Shown: positions 29,912 to 38,480 of the stretch, one piece after another
How the letters are laid out: each line of letters begins with the position of its first letter
Numbering within the stretch: the first letter of the stretch is position 1
NCBI GenBank assembly: GCA_947500135.1
Contig: CANMQX010000002.1
Location: forward strand, 310,001-374,000
DNA: 64,000 nt
From: an uncultured Paracoccaceae bacterium
GTDB taxonomy: Bacteria; Pseudomonadota; Alphaproteobacteria; Rhodobacterales; Rhodobacteraceae
Direction: 5' to 3'
The notes under the pieces: model-generated
Databases searched by the model: none
What the model was told of the DNA's origin: nothing
What the model saw: the letters and a program-made list of their open reading frames with translations, nothing else
Made by a program: the position numbers and the translations under genes

Positions 29912-30979
29912 ATGAACCAACGCTCTGTTTCCACCATTTGTCTGTCTTTGCTCACACTCATTGTCGTGTTTGCAGTGCTGCATCAGGCAAAAGATGTGTT
30001 TGCGCCAATTATCTCGGCACTATTGCTTGGGGTCGTTTTGACACCACTCTCTGACCTGTGGGACAAATTGCGCCTGCCGCCGGCCCTGGCCGCGCTAATT
30101 TCTGTTCTTTTGGCGCTGTTGATGATTTCGGCAATGCTTTTGCTGATTGAACCATACGTAACTCAAGTCATCAATCAGGCGCCGGTGATCTGGAACGAAC
30201 TGCGCGACACGATAGACCAGTTAAAGCGTGTCATGCGCGGGCTAGAGCAGATCAGCGAAGATGTCGCCACCGCGATTGAGCCCGAGAATGCAGCCAATGG
30301 CGAAACGACCGAAGATGGTACAGTTGCCCTTCCTTCCATCACCGATGCGCTGTTTTACGCACCGCAATTCGCGGCACAGTTTATGATTTTTACTGGTACG
30401 CTGTACTTCTTCCTGATGGCGCGTAACAGCATTTACGATTGGGTCAGTGCCAGCTTCCGGCGTTTTGGCGAGGATGAACTGCGGCAAGCAGGCAAGCAGG
30501 TATCGCGATATGTGCTGACGATCAGTGCGATCAACTTTGGGTTCGGCGTGCTGGTGACAATTGTAATGCAGTTGATTGGCATGCCGTCACCGATCCTGTG
30601 GGGCGTGCTCGCCTTTGCATTGAATTTCATTCTTTATCTTGGACCGATTACCCTGGTTATCATCTTGTTGGTCACCGGCATCGTCGTCTTTGACGGTGCA
30701 GCAAGCTTTCTGCCAGCTGCGATTTATCTGGCCATGAACGCGACCGAAGCACAGTTCATCACCCCGACGCTTGTGGGCAAGCGGCTGTCGGTGAACCCGT
30801 TGCTGGTCTTTCTGTCGCTGGTGTTTTGGTTGTGGCTGTGGGGGCCAATTGGTGGGGTCATCGCGATCCCGCTGCTGATCTGGTGTTTGACGGTTTACAA
30901 GGGTGCTGTTGGTCAGACCATTTCATCGGGGACACCGGGCAAATTGTATCCCAAAGCTTCTGCCTCGGCCGCTGAATAG
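29912..30979 (+). CDS. AI-2E-family membrane transporter
   Basis: This 355-residue protein has paired N-terminal TM helices (residues 8-60), a soluble or amphipathic segment (100-145) and about five C-terminal helices. The GxPxPILWGVLAFALNFILYLGP and GPIGGVIAIPLLI motifs are those of the AI-2 exporter-like family (TqsA/PerM type). The real substrate is unknown. The ATG at 29912 has AGGGGAAA upstream. It overlaps the convergent phospholipase D gene by 67 bp. Confidence 0.85.
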   Translation: MNQRSVSTICLSLLTLIVVFAVLHQAKDVFAPIISALLLGVVLTPLSDLWDKLRLPPALAALISVLLALLMISAMLLLIEPYVTQVINQAPVIWNELRDTIDQLKRVMRGLEQISEDVATAIEPENAANGETTEDGTVALPSITDALFYAPQFAAQFMIFTGTLYFFLMARNSIYDWVSASFRRFGEDELRQAGKQVSRYVLTISAINFGFGVLVTIVMQLIGMPSPILWGVLAFALNFILYLGPITLVIILLVTGIVVFDGAASFLPAAIYLAMNATEAQFITPTLVGKRLSVNPLLVFLSLVFWLWLWGPIGGVIAIPLLIWCLTVYKGAVGQTISSGTPGKLYPKASASAAE

Positions 30980-32448
30980 GGCAGAATTAGGCCCTTGCGA
31001 TCCTCTGGACGCATTTGCGCATTCAAAGCCGCTTGTGCTGCCCAGGTATCGCAGGCGGTCTTGTCGTTGTAGCAGGCCGGATCAGCAGCAGGACCCAACC
31101 AATGGGCGAAACAACGGGACTTCAGATGCGCCACTTCTGCGGCGTTCTGGGTGGCGATACCTGCTTCGGTATCCCACGCAAAGCTGCGACCGTTCAGATT
31201 GGCTGATGATATGATCCCGCACCGGTCGTCAAAAATCGACACTTTCGCATGCAGGTACACAATCGGCGCACCGTAATGTGTAGCCCGGCCATCCGGGGGG
31301 ATCGCGCGCGGTTGGGCAGGTGATCCGATAAAGGCACGCGCTCCAAATGCGTCGCGCAGGATCTTGATGCATTTGACCTGCAGATGCTCACCATAGGCAA
31401 CATCACTGCCCGGTTCATCTTCAAACGCCGCACCCTCCGGCGCGGCTGGCAAGATAAGAATAAGTGACAGCGCAGGATTTTGGGACGCCCGTTCGGCCAA
31501 TTGCCGGGCCAATTTGCGATCACGGAAGAACTGCGTTTCAAGGTAGATCAGCGTCTGGGATTGCGCGATTTGTTCCGCGTGGGCCGCAGCAAGTGTGCGA
31601 ACAACCGGTTTGGGCGAAAGGAACGGAAAAGAGACGCGGCGCTTGGCCGAAATCGTACGCAGCAGCAGCTTCTGCGACAAAGGTGGTTCACCTAAAACCG
31701 TCCGCAGGAAGCTGCGCAAGTGATCCGTAGCTTCTTGCGCAACTGGGCCATCTACCAACACTTGCGTGTCATGCCATGTATCAGGCGCGTGCTGTTGATG
31801 GATCGGGGTGTCGTACCGGCGGTCGTTCAAGTCAAGACCACCAATGTAGAGCCGTTCGTTATCAAAGACAGCCAGCTTCTGGTGATGTGTGACGGGGATA
31901 AGCGGCGGCGGAAACGTGCGCGGCACCAGTTGATCGCTCTTCCACGTCAACAGCGGGGCAAGACGCGGTGCCCTTTTCAGAAATGCCTGCCTTTCAACAA
32001 GTGGTTTTTCATTCACTTCTGCTAGATTCTTACGCATTTCTTTTGCAGTACGTGGCCAAAGCAGCAGACGCGGTAAAAAGCCGACCTTTGCGGGGTGCAT
32101 TGCAGCACAGGCCTGTAGCAAATGGGGCGCGCCCGACGCCTCGGCGGCGGCATAAAGACGGCGCAGACAGGTCCATGTGTAGATGTGATTGTTCATACGC
32201 ACGACCGGATCGAAATCGCTGATGATCAGCGTGATTTTCACACCTCGGCCAAGTGTGTCGGCGATCAGATCAAACCATGTGTCACCAATAGCCTTGGCAG
32301 ATGGTGACCGTAGTTTTGTTGATGGGTCAAATATCCGGAATCCCGCGATGACCTCATGTTTTGCGGCAAGGAATTCTTGCTCAAGCGCGGGAAACGCCTC
32401 CTCGGCGGTCAGCAGCGGCTTGAACAGCCTTAAAGACGCATCTGTCAT
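30913..32448 (-). CDS. Phospholipase D-family protein
   Basis: This 511-residue protein has two HKD-type motifs: HHQKLAVFDN (about residue 195) with GGLDLND after it, and YLHAKVSIFDDRCGIISSANLNGRS near 401. These form the PLD active site for phosphodiester bonds, typically in phospholipids. No signal peptide is visible. The start overlaps the histidine kinase stop by 1 bp, making it the last gene of the nepR-ecfG-kinase operon. A stress-linked role in membrane lipid change is inference. Confidence 0.88.
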   Translation of the reverse strand: MTDASLRLFKPLLTAEEAFPALEQEFLAAKHEVIAGFRIFDPSTKLRSPSAKAIGDTWFDLIADTLGRGVKITLIISDFDPVVRMNNHIYTWTCLRRLYAAAEASGAPHLLQACAAMHPAKVGFLPRLLLWPRTAKEMRKNLAEVNEKPLVERQAFLKRAPRLAPLLTWKSDQLVPRTFPPPLIPVTHHQKLAVFDNERLYIGGLDLNDRRYDTPIHQQHAPDTWHDTQVLVDGPVAQEATDHLRSFLRTVLGEPPLSQKLLLRTISAKRRVSFPFLSPKPVVRTLAAAHAEQIAQSQTLIYLETQFFRDRKLARQLAERASQNPALSLILILPAAPEGAAFEDEPGSDVAYGEHLQVKCIKILRDAFGARAFIGSPAQPRAIPPDGRATHYGAPIVYLHAKVSIFDDRCGIISSANLNGRSFAWDTEAGIATQNAAEVAHLKSRCFAHWLGPAADPACYNDKTACDTWAAQAALNAQMRPEDRKGLILPYSAAEAEALGYNLPGVPDEMV

Positions 32449-34157
32449 TAATAATCACGCTGTTCCGGTTCAAACTCTGCGGCCTTGAAATGTACACGCA
32501 TCGTATAGCTGTCTGCCGTTTCGGTTGTTTGCACGTCACCGCCCAATTGAATGGCAAACGCATTTATCAACTGGCCGCCAAGGCCGGTGCTTTCAGCATT
32601 CCGGCCAGAGCCAATTGAATTGCTTAACGTCAACAAACAGTCCACATCGCCCGGGTCCTGTTTGAGCGTCACCCTGACCCACCTTTGCTGCCCCTCTGGC
32701 GCACCTATGTATTTCATTGCATTGGTCATCGCTTCGGCCACCATCAGGGAAAGTGGAACAGCTTGATCAGGATATAATAGGATTCGATTAATATCCTTTT
32801 GCACATCGACGTCATCTTCCAAGGACACCGCGACTTCGACTGAATTCTGTACGACTTCCGATATCAGCGCGCCGACCTCGACCATACCACCGTTTTGTGA
32901 CTGATACAGATCGCGGTGGATTGTGGCGAGGCTCAGAACGCGGTCCTGCAACCGTGACAGGACTGTTTTTGTCTCTTGATGTTCGGCTGCCCTGATCTGC
33001 ATGTTCATGATCGATGAAATAAGCTGCAGGTTGTTCTTGACCCTGTGATGGACCTCTTTGACCAGCACATTCTTCGCGCGCAAGGCGTCCTCCAACTGCG
33101 CCTCGTCTTGCATGATCTCATTTGTCATACGCAAGAAATTGTCGTTCAGCGCCTTCAGCTCATTCGGCATTGAAACCTGATTACTGACTGCGTCAATGTT
33201 TCGATTATCGGCAAAATCATTCATGTTGCGACGCAGGCGGACAATGTGACGTAGCACCAGCGTATAGATCGACAGCATTGCAACAGACATGCTGGCAAGC
33301 CACATCAAAACCGGAAAAATCGCAGGGCGTAGCGTGGCCGCAATTGTGCTAACCAACGGGTTTTCACCCTCCCACACACCCATTACGCTTGCTGGGCTGC
33401 CTTCGATTGGCACGACTGTATAGACGCGTTTTTGTCCAAGCTGATTTTCGCCCTGAAATGCAACGCCTGACAACGACAATTGGGCAATGTCGCGGCCCAA
33501 CGGTAGTTCCTGATCCGCCGTGTCGATGTTGGATCGTGCTGTCAGGATGTTGCCATTTTCGTTGAACGTGATCAATTCAACAAGCCCAAGTTCGACAAGG
33601 TTCTCCGGTGTCCCCGGCAGGCCATCATGCGGGACCGATATTGAAATGAAACCGGCAAAAGCGCCATCAACGAAAAATGGTTCTGAAATAATGAAGACGG
33701 ATGTCCCGCTTAAGGGCGCATCGGCGTTAACGACGATGGTACGCTCTTGCGCAGCCATCGTTTCTGCAAAATCCGGAAATCCGGAAAAGTCATAGGTGGT
33801 CCCTGATGATGCGCAGGTCATCTGACCGGACAGCGGCAGAAGACCGACGAAACTGTAATGTTCATCACTTTCGACAAAACGCATCAAGTCAGCGGCACAT
33901 TTTTCCGGATCGTCGATATAGTCACCCGCCATCGCCGCAAGGAGCTGAGCGGCGCCCAGGGCCCGCTCGATGATCAACTCTTCTGTCTTTGCTGCACGAC
34001 CTGTCAGTGCCAGCAGGGCCAGCTCCGCATTTCGCTCTGCCTCCGTTGCCACGCGGTTTGTCTGATAGATTGCCACCGCGCCCAGCGGGAAAAGCGCGAG
34101 GGTCATCAACAGGACAATCTGGATGCGCAGGCTGTTATACCACCTACTGTTATTCAA
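32448..34157 (-). CDS. HWE/HisKA_2 sensor histidine kinase of the general stress response
   Basis: This 569-residue membrane sensor has TM helices near 10-30 and 277-302 enclosing a periplasmic sensor domain, then a HAMP-like linker and the kinase. The phosphoacceptor is in EVHHRVKNN (H371). The ATP-binding part contains EAMTNAMKYIG and GLGGQLI. This is the PhyR-type kinase class that phosphorylates PhyR. It overlaps ecfG by 4 bp. Ligand unknown. It probably starts the stress cascade here. Confidence 0.88.
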   Translation of the reverse strand: MNNSRWYNSLRIQIVLLMTLALFPLGAVAIYQTNRVATEAERNAELALLALTGRAAKTEELIIERALGAAQLLAAMAGDYIDDPEKCAADLMRFVESDEHYSFVGLLPLSGQMTCASSGTTYDFSGFPDFAETMAAQERTIVVNADAPLSGTSVFIISEPFFVDGAFAGFISISVPHDGLPGTPENLVELGLVELITFNENGNILTARSNIDTADQELPLGRDIAQLSLSGVAFQGENQLGQKRVYTVVPIEGSPASVMGVWEGENPLVSTIAATLRPAIFPVLMWLASMSVAMLSIYTLVLRHIVRLRRNMNDFADNRNIDAVSNQVSMPNELKALNDNFLRMTNEIMQDEAQLEDALRAKNVLVKEVHHRVKNNLQLISSIMNMQIRAAEHQETKTVLSRLQDRVLSLATIHRDLYQSQNGGMVEVGALISEVVQNSVEVAVSLEDDVDVQKDINRILLYPDQAVPLSLMVAEAMTNAMKYIGAPEGQQRWVRVTLKQDPGDVDCLLTLSNSIGSGRNAESTGLGGQLINAFAIQLGGDVQTTETADSYTMRVHFKAAEFEPEQRDY

Positions 34158-34708
34158 GATGGCAATCCCGGGCTACCCACCACAGCCATGGTCGCGCTGT
34201 CGGTCAACTCCAATGCCTCGTCCTCATCAAGATGCAGCAATTCGGTCAGTCGGTTACGCGCCCTGTTGACGCGGCTTTTCATGGTGCCCGTCGCCACGCC
34301 ACACATGTTGCCCGCATCTTCATAGGAGAACCCAGACACGCCAACCAAAATCAGCGCCTCGCGTTGTTCATCGGGCAGTTGATCAAAGGCTTCCCTGAAA
34401 TCCATCATCTGTAGACGCCCATCGTGATCAGGTTTGACCGACATTTTGTCGGAAAAGACATTGTCGATATCTGCAACCTCGCGGTTCAATTTTCGGCGGC
34501 TGGTATAGAAATTATTGCGCAAGATCGTGAAGAGCCACGCGCGCATATTGGTGCCCGGCGTGAACTTATCCATGTTCGACCACGCTTTCAAAACGGTATC
34601 CTGCATCATATCATCAGCAGCGGCACGGTTGCGCGTCAGGCTAAGCGCAAATGCGCGCAGCGCTGGCAAATGCGTCACCAGCTCGTCCTTGGGATCAAGG
34701 TCACTCAT
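34154..34708 (-). CDS. ecfG: ECF sigma factor EcfG
   Basis: This 184-residue sigma factor has regions 2 (DDMMQDTVLKAWSNMDKFTPG, residues 31-51) and 4 (QLPDEQREALILVGVSGFSYEDAG, then KSRVNRARNRL). It lies between nepR (4-bp overlap) and the kinase gene (4-bp overlap). It drives the alphaproteobacterial general stress regulon through GGAAC...CGTT promoters, several of which occur nearby. It is held inactive by NepR until phosphorylated PhyR binds NepR. Confidence 0.92.
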   Translation of the reverse strand: MSDLDPKDELVTHLPALRAFALSLTRNRAAADDMMQDTVLKAWSNMDKFTPGTNMRAWLFTILRNNFYTSRRKLNREVADIDNVFSDKMSVKPDHDGRLQMMDFREAFDQLPDEQREALILVGVSGFSYEDAGNMCGVATGTMKSRVNRARNRLTELLHLDEDEALELTDSATMAVVGSPGLPS

Positions 34709-34872
34709 TTTTTGGTGGCCTTCAACTCTTCATCTTGCGCCCTTAGAACGGACAGAAGATCGACGATCTGATCAGGCATGTCATCGCCCTCAAGATCGGC
34801 AAAGACCTGCTTGAGGTTCTTGTCAATATATTTGGCGATCCGCGCCTTCTTTGGGTCTTCCTGACTTGCCAT
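34705..34872 (-). CDS. nepR: Anti-sigma factor NepR
   Basis: This 55-residue protein has the NepR helix pair: IDKNLKQVFADLEGDDMPDQIVDLLSVL. It binds EcfG in unstressed cells and PhyR~P under stress. The start at ATG 34872 (MASQEDP) has AGG 12 bases upstream. Longer alternatives at 34890 and 34908 have no better ribosome site. It overlaps ecfG by 4 bp. Confidence 0.88.
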   Translation of the reverse strand: MASQEDPKKARIAKYIDKNLKQVFADLEGDDMPDQIVDLLSVLRAQDEELKATKK

Positions 34873-34916
34873 TTGTTTTTCGCGCCTCATTTTATCAACA
34901 AAATACACATACTCCG

Positions 34917-34941
34917 GGAACTAACTGGGGTGCCCTGCGTT
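34917..34941 (+). promoter_or_regulatory. EcfG-type promoter of phyR
   Basis: GGAAC (34917-34921), 16 bases, CGTT (34938-34941), 33 bp upstream of the phyR ATG. This is a full match to the EcfG consensus. Confidence 0.85.
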
Positions 34942-34948
34942 TGGTTCC
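34923..34948 (-). promoter_or_regulatory. EcfG-type promoter of nepR-ecfG
   Basis: Minus strand: GGAAC (34948-34944), 17 bases, AGTT (34926-34923). It overlaps the phyR promoter, so the two would be coupled. The -10 differs at the first base; the spacing fits. It implies autoregulation of ecfG. Confidence 0.6.
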
Positions 34949-34974
34949 CAGAATAAACAAAAATAGGTCAAAAA

Positions 34975-35784
34975 ATGAATGATACAGTCGTGCAGGAAAA
35001 TTTTTCCGATCTCATCGCGGCGGAACTCCCGTACCTGCGGCGTTACACACGTGCGCTGACCGGATCACAGGCGCGCGGTGACAAATACACAGTTGCCACG
35101 CTTGAGGTGATCCTGAAAGATCGATCACCATTTGACAATAGTGACCCCGTGAAGGTCAACCTTTTCAAATGCTTCCACGCGATATGGGTCAGTTCGGGTC
35201 AACAGTTCGCCGAATCCGATGACAGTTTGCGTGCGCGCGCTCAGGGACTTCTGGCCAAACTAACTGCCAACTCGCGCGAGGCGCTGTTGTTGCGCACGAT
35301 CGAGGAATTCAGCCTAGATCACATATCAAAGATTATGGATGTCGAAGTGGACGAAGTACGCCGATTGATCGGTGCCGCCAACGAAGAACTGGCAGACAGT
35401 GTCAAAGGGCGCGTCATGATCATTGAAGATGAACCCATCATTGCGGCAGATCTAACAGCGATTGTCAGCGGCCTGGGGCACGACGTGATGGGCGTCGCGC
35501 GGACGCACAAGGAAGCCCTAGCCTTGGGCAAAGAAAGCGAAGTTGATCTGATCCTCGCCGATATCCAGCTTGCTGATAACTCATCGGGCATTGACGCGGT
35601 GAATGACCTGTTGGGGATGATGGATGTGCCCGTTATCTTCATCACCGCCTTCCCTGAACGGCTTTTGACTGGCGACCGGCCAGAGCCCGCGTTTCTGATT
35701 TCAAAACCATTTCATGAAGCACAGGTGCAGTCGGCAATCAGTCAGGCCATGTTCTTTGCGTCAACCGCGACGCTCAAAACCTGA
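34975..35784 (+). CDS. phyR: General stress response regulator PhyR
   Basis: This 269-residue protein has an N-terminal sigma-like domain (residues 8-140, FSDLIAAELPYLRRYTRALTGSQARGD) and a C-terminal receiver (146-265). The acidic pocket is E151-D152-E153, the phosphoacceptor D196 (LILADIQLA), T224 (FITAF) and K244 (ISKPF). On phosphorylation the sigma-like domain binds NepR and frees EcfG. It faces nepR-ecfG-kinase across a shared promoter region. Confidence 0.95.
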   Translation: MNDTVVQENFSDLIAAELPYLRRYTRALTGSQARGDKYTVATLEVILKDRSPFDNSDPVKVNLFKCFHAIWVSSGQQFAESDDSLRARAQGLLAKLTANSREALLLRTIEEFSLDHISKIMDVEVDEVRRLIGAANEELADSVKGRVMIIEDEPIIAADLTAIVSGLGHDVMGVARTHKEALALGKESEVDLILADIQLADNSSGIDAVNDLLGMMDVPVIFITAFPERLLTGDRPEPAFLISKPFHEAQVQSAISQAMFFASTATLKT

Positions 35785-35788
35785 TATG

Positions 35789-35820
35789 AAAAAGCCCTGC
35801 TGGTCTTCGGCCAGCAGGGC
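35789..35820 (-). terminator. Intrinsic terminator of dps
   Basis: A perfect 10-bp stem GCCCTGCTGG / CCAGCAGGGC with a 7-base loop. On the minus strand it is followed by TTTTT, just after the dps stop codon. It could also limit phyR transcription coming the other way. Confidence 0.88.
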
Positions 35821-35826
35821 GGCTCA

Positions 35827-36324
35827 CTATTGTGCGGTAAGGGCTTTGAGCATCCAGGCCGCTTTCTCGTGAAAAGCAGACCGTGCTGTGGCCAGGTCCT
35901 CGGTCACCGGGTCGTTTTGCTCACCAGCAACCTTGATCAGTGCGCGCAGGCGGTGTGCCAAACGTTCATGATCCTGCGCTAGCAGCTTACACATCTCACC
36001 TGCACTTGGTGCCGGGTCGGTGTCTTCGATGACCGAGTTTCCGACAATTTCCGCCATTGTCATCGGTGCCATTTGACCAACGGCGCGGATGCGTTCGGCC
36101 AGATCATCTGCGGCGGCGAACATGTCTTCGTATTGTTCTTCGGTCAGATTGTGGATCGAATAGAACAACGGCCCTTCAACATTCCAATGAAATGCGTGGG
36201 TTTTGAAGGTCAGGCGGTAGGTGTCTGCCAATACATTTGTCAGACCCTCTGCGATGGTTTCGGGTTGCTTCACGCCGGACGAGATCTCTTTCGGTCGGGC
36301 AACAACGCTGAGTGATTGTGTCAT
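35827..36324 (-). CDS. dps: Dps-family ferritin-like DNA-protection protein
   Basis: This 165-residue protein has the Dps ferroxidase pattern: KTHAFHWNVEGPLFYSIH, then EEQYEDMFAAADDLAERIRAVG. It stores iron, using peroxide as oxidant, and can protect DNA. The DUF1328 gene lies 33 bp upstream on the same strand, and the EcfG-type promoter before that gene probably drives both, which fits stress induction. A strong terminator follows. Confidence 0.95.
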   Translation of the reverse strand: MTQSLSVVARPKEISSGVKQPETIAEGLTNVLADTYRLTFKTHAFHWNVEGPLFYSIHNLTEEQYEDMFAAADDLAERIRAVGQMAPMTMAEIVGNSVIEDTDPAPSAGEMCKLLAQDHERLAHRLRALIKVAGEQNDPVTEDLATARSAFHEKAAWMLKALTAQ

Positions 36325-36357
36325 GGTTATCTCCTTTGTCCTGATCGTATCTGGTGC

Positions 36358-36519
36358 TTAGCTGCGGACGGCGCGCGCGATCAGCGTCACGATGAACAAT
36401 ACCAGGAAAACGAAGAACAGGATCTGCGCGATGCCGGCTGACGCAGACGCGATCCCGCCGAAACCAAAAACGGCAGCCACTAAAGCGACGACCAAAAATA
36501 CCACTGCATAATAAAGCAT
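36358..36519 (-). CDS. DUF1328 (YtjA-type) small membrane protein
   Basis: This 53-residue protein has two TM helices (about 3-20 and 32-50) joined by [14 protein letters not shown], the signature of the DUF1328 family. Start ATG 36519 has GGAG 8 bases upstream. It is preceded by a GGAAC-N17-GGTT element and followed by dps, so it looks like the first gene of a stress operon. Its function is unknown. Confidence 0.88.
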   Translation of the reverse strand: MLYYAVVFLVVALVAAVFGFGGIASASAGIAQILFFVFLVLFIVTLIARAVRS

Positions 36520-36576
36520 CTATTTGCTCCTTCTGTCATGTTTTGCGCCACAATCTGCGACGCGCTCTGCCCCACC

Positions 36577-36602
36577 AACCAGCAAATACCTGATCTGGTT
36601 CC
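36577..36602 (-). promoter_or_regulatory. EcfG-type promoter of DUF1328-dps
   Basis: Minus strand: GGAAC (36602-36598), 17 bases, GGTT (36580-36577), 57 bp upstream of the DUF1328 start. The -10 differs at the first base. Confidence 0.55.
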
Positions 36603-36625
36603 GATTTTTTTTGATGATTTTCTAT

Positions 36626-36650
36626 GGAACGGGTTCGTCATTCATGCGTT
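36626..36650 (+). promoter_or_regulatory. EcfG-type promoter of the YqjD-like gene
   Basis: GGAAC (36626-36630), 16 bases, CGTT (36647-36650), 31 bp before the start codon. Full match to the EcfG consensus. Confidence 0.85.
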
Positions 36651-36681
36651 GGGGCCGCAGATGACCTAAAGGAGAAAACCA

Positions 36682-37011
36682 ATGGCTACGAAAGCTTCGC
36701 AAGGAAAAACCAATGGCGCCGCAGTTTCTGACGTAAGCGATCAGATTGAGACATTGCGCGAGGATCTGAGCGCGCTAACACAAACAATCGCCGACCTGAG
36801 CCGCGCAAAAGGTGACGAGGCCATCACAGCAGCAAAAGACAAGATGGCAGATGCCCGCGACAAGGCCGCTGATCAGGCCCAAGCGGCAAGGCAGCAGGCT
36901 GCCGAGTTGCAGGGGCAGGCCAATGATTTCATCCGCAATCAGCCGGCAACAGCGCTTGGTATTGCCGCTGGCCTCGGGTTTCTGGTTGGCTTCATGGGCA
37001 GCCGGAAATAG
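36682..37011 (+). CDS. YqjD/ElaB (DUF883)-like membrane-anchored protein
   Basis: This 109-residue protein has a helical, Ala/Gln/Lys-rich N-terminal part (residues 20-80) and a C-terminal glycine-rich TM helix (LGIAAGLGFLVGFMGSRK), the pattern of DUF883 proteins. In E. coli these are stress-induced inner-membrane proteins reported to bind ribosomes. It has AAGGAGA as ribosome site and a perfect EcfG promoter upstream. The next gene starts 3 bp after its stop codon. Confidence 0.82.
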   Translation: MATKASQGKTNGAAVSDVSDQIETLREDLSALTQTIADLSRAKGDEAITAAKDKMADARDKAADQAQAARQQAAELQGQANDFIRNQPATALGIAAGLGFLVGFMGSRK

Positions 37012-37014
37012 CCG

Positions 37015-37362
37015 ATGTTCGGGATTCAAAAGAAAGTTGCAACCACCGCGAAACGCGCGGGCCTCCTGTCGGGGGGCCTGCTGCTCTGCATCATCGGGAC
37101 TGGCTTTTTGACCGTCGCAGGCTGGCTTGCGCTTCTGCAGCTTGTCGGCGCTCAGTTAACAGCCGCAATTTTTGCAGGCCTGTATCTGGGTATCGGTTTG
37201 ATCCTCGTCGGCCTCAGTACGCAATCGGGTGACGAGCCGGACATGCGCGATGCAGCAACAGCAACCCATGGCGAAGGACCGCCAATTGTTCAGGCTTTCA
37301 TGTATGGCCTGCAGGCTGGTGCTCGGGCTGATCGCACCGGGTCAGCAAGAGCGCATTCATGA
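37015..37362 (+). CDS. YqjE/holin-superfamily-like membrane protein
   Basis: This 115-residue protein has two TM helices (about residues 18-45 and 48-70) and a hydrophilic tail. It resembles the DUF1469/YqjE class that usually accompanies YqjD. It starts 3 bp after the YqjD-like gene, and the 3' end overlaps the convergent receiver-like gene by 65 bp. Although the superfamily name mentions holins, no phage context is present. Function unknown. Confidence 0.7.
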   Translation: MFGIQKKVATTAKRAGLLSGGLLLCIIGTGFLTVAGWLALLQLVGAQLTAAIFAGLYLGIGLILVGLSTQSGDEPDMRDAATATHGEGPPIVQAFMYGLQAGARADRTGSARAHS

Positions 37363-37669
37363 TCATTGCCGATGTGAACGGCGTTTCCACAACGGTGGCC
37401 GGAAAGTCGATATCAGGCTGACGACCTATAAACACAACCCGGCCACCGCGCACAACCACATCATGCAGCATGACAAGCGATCGGTCGGCGACGGCAGCAC
37501 TGTTGATTAGGACACAAGCACCAGCACCCGTCGCCTGCAATCGTCCCAAAGCGTCCAACAACGATCCAAGCACGACAACATCGCATCTCGGATAGGCCGA
37601 CCGGAGCATCTCAACCAAATCCAGACCAACAACCGGGTCCGGTTCGACAACAACGAATGTTTTGCACAC
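37298..37669 (-). CDS. Degenerate receiver-domain protein
   Basis: This 123-residue single-domain protein has the order and length of a response-regulator receiver: FVVVEPDPVVGLDLVEML, a central sheet and a VETPFT end. The acidic start is partly kept (E, D) but the usual phosphoacceptor aspartate is replaced in VLINSAAV, and the normal Lys of SKPF is replaced by Thr. It is probably not phosphorylated. GTG start with GAGGTGAG upstream. It lies in the stress island, where it may bind a partner without phosphorylation. Confidence 0.65.
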   Translation of the reverse strand: MCKTFVVVEPDPVVGLDLVEMLRSAYPRCDVVVLGSLLDALGRLQATGAGACVLINSAAVADRSLVMLHDVVVRGGRVVFIGRQPDIDFPATVVETPFTSAMIMNALLLTRCDQPEHQPAGHT

Positions 37670-37751
37670 GGCTCACCTCACGATCCTCCGAAAGATGTTA
37701 ACGACACGGCGAAGGAACGGCATTAATCTATGACATAGGAGGAGCGAGAAA

Positions 37752-38480
37752 TTGGCGACTAAATGCGAAAACTGTCCATTGCGGCGTCGAGATATTTTCG
37801 AGGATATGAGCGCCGATGACCTACGCTTCATGCAGCGCTTCAAGGCAGGTGAACTTGTTGTCGATGCAGGCACGCCCATTCTGATGGAAGGATCAAACAG
37901 CCCCCAACTATATACCGCTTTGCACGGCATGGGGCTGCGCTACAAGCTGCTCCCAAACGGAAAACGGCAGGTGGTAAACCTGATACTTCCCGGTGATTTC
38001 ATAGGTCTGCAAGCCGCTGTCATGGGCGAAATGGGGCATTCGGTCGAAGCAACAACCAAAATGACCCTCTGTGTCTTTGACAGATCAGAGATTTGGACAT
38101 TCTTCAAAGATCGCCCGGAAAGAGCCTTTTCACTGACATGGCTGGCCGCAGTCGAAGAACATTTCTTGGGGGACGCGATATCAACTCTGGGCCAGCGCAC
38201 TGCGATACAATCGGTGGCGTGGGCGTTATCGCGGATCTTCATACGCGGCCGCGCATTGGGCCTGGTCAACAATGCCGAAATGAAGTTCCCATATAAACAA
38301 CAAGACTTGGCAGATGCCTTGGGCCTATCGCTCGTTCACACCAACAAAACGCTCGCATCGCTACGGTCAAAGCAATTGGCGCATTGGACAGACGGTTTAC
38401 TGCGCATCAATAACCTTGAGGCGTTGGCGAGCGTCGCATTAGTGGACGTCCTGACCCCGGCAAAAAGGCCAATCATCTAA
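37752..38480 (+). CDS. Crp/Fnr-family regulator
   Basis: This 242-residue regulator has a cNMP-binding-like domain (residues 15-140), a dimer helix and a C-terminal winged HTH (FPYKQQDLADALGLSLVHTNKTLASLRS). The N-terminal CENCPL has two cysteines but not the full Fnr cluster set, so oxygen sensing by 4Fe-4S is unlikely. The start is TTG at 37752: AGGAGG lies 9 bases upstream. It stands beside the stress island; its targets are unknown. Confidence 0.88.
   Translation: MATKCENCPLRRRDIFEDMSADDLRFMQRFKAGELVVDAGTPILMEGSNSPQLYTALHGMGLRYKLLPNGKRQVVNLILPGDFIGLQAAVMGEMGHSVEATTKMTLCVFDRSEIWTFFKDRPERAFSLTWLAAVEEHFLGDAISTLGQRTAIQSVAWALSRIFIRGRALGLVNNAEMKFPYKQQDLADALGLSLVHTNKTLASLRSKQLAHWTDGLLRINNLEALASVALVDVLTPAKRPII

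Noticed and set aside
37015..37362. Phage holin
   Set aside because: The similarity is to the YqjE-like superfamily paired with YqjD; no lysis or phage genes are near.
37691..37720. GGAAC near the Crp/Fnr gene
   Set aside because: No GTT at 16-17 bases spacing.
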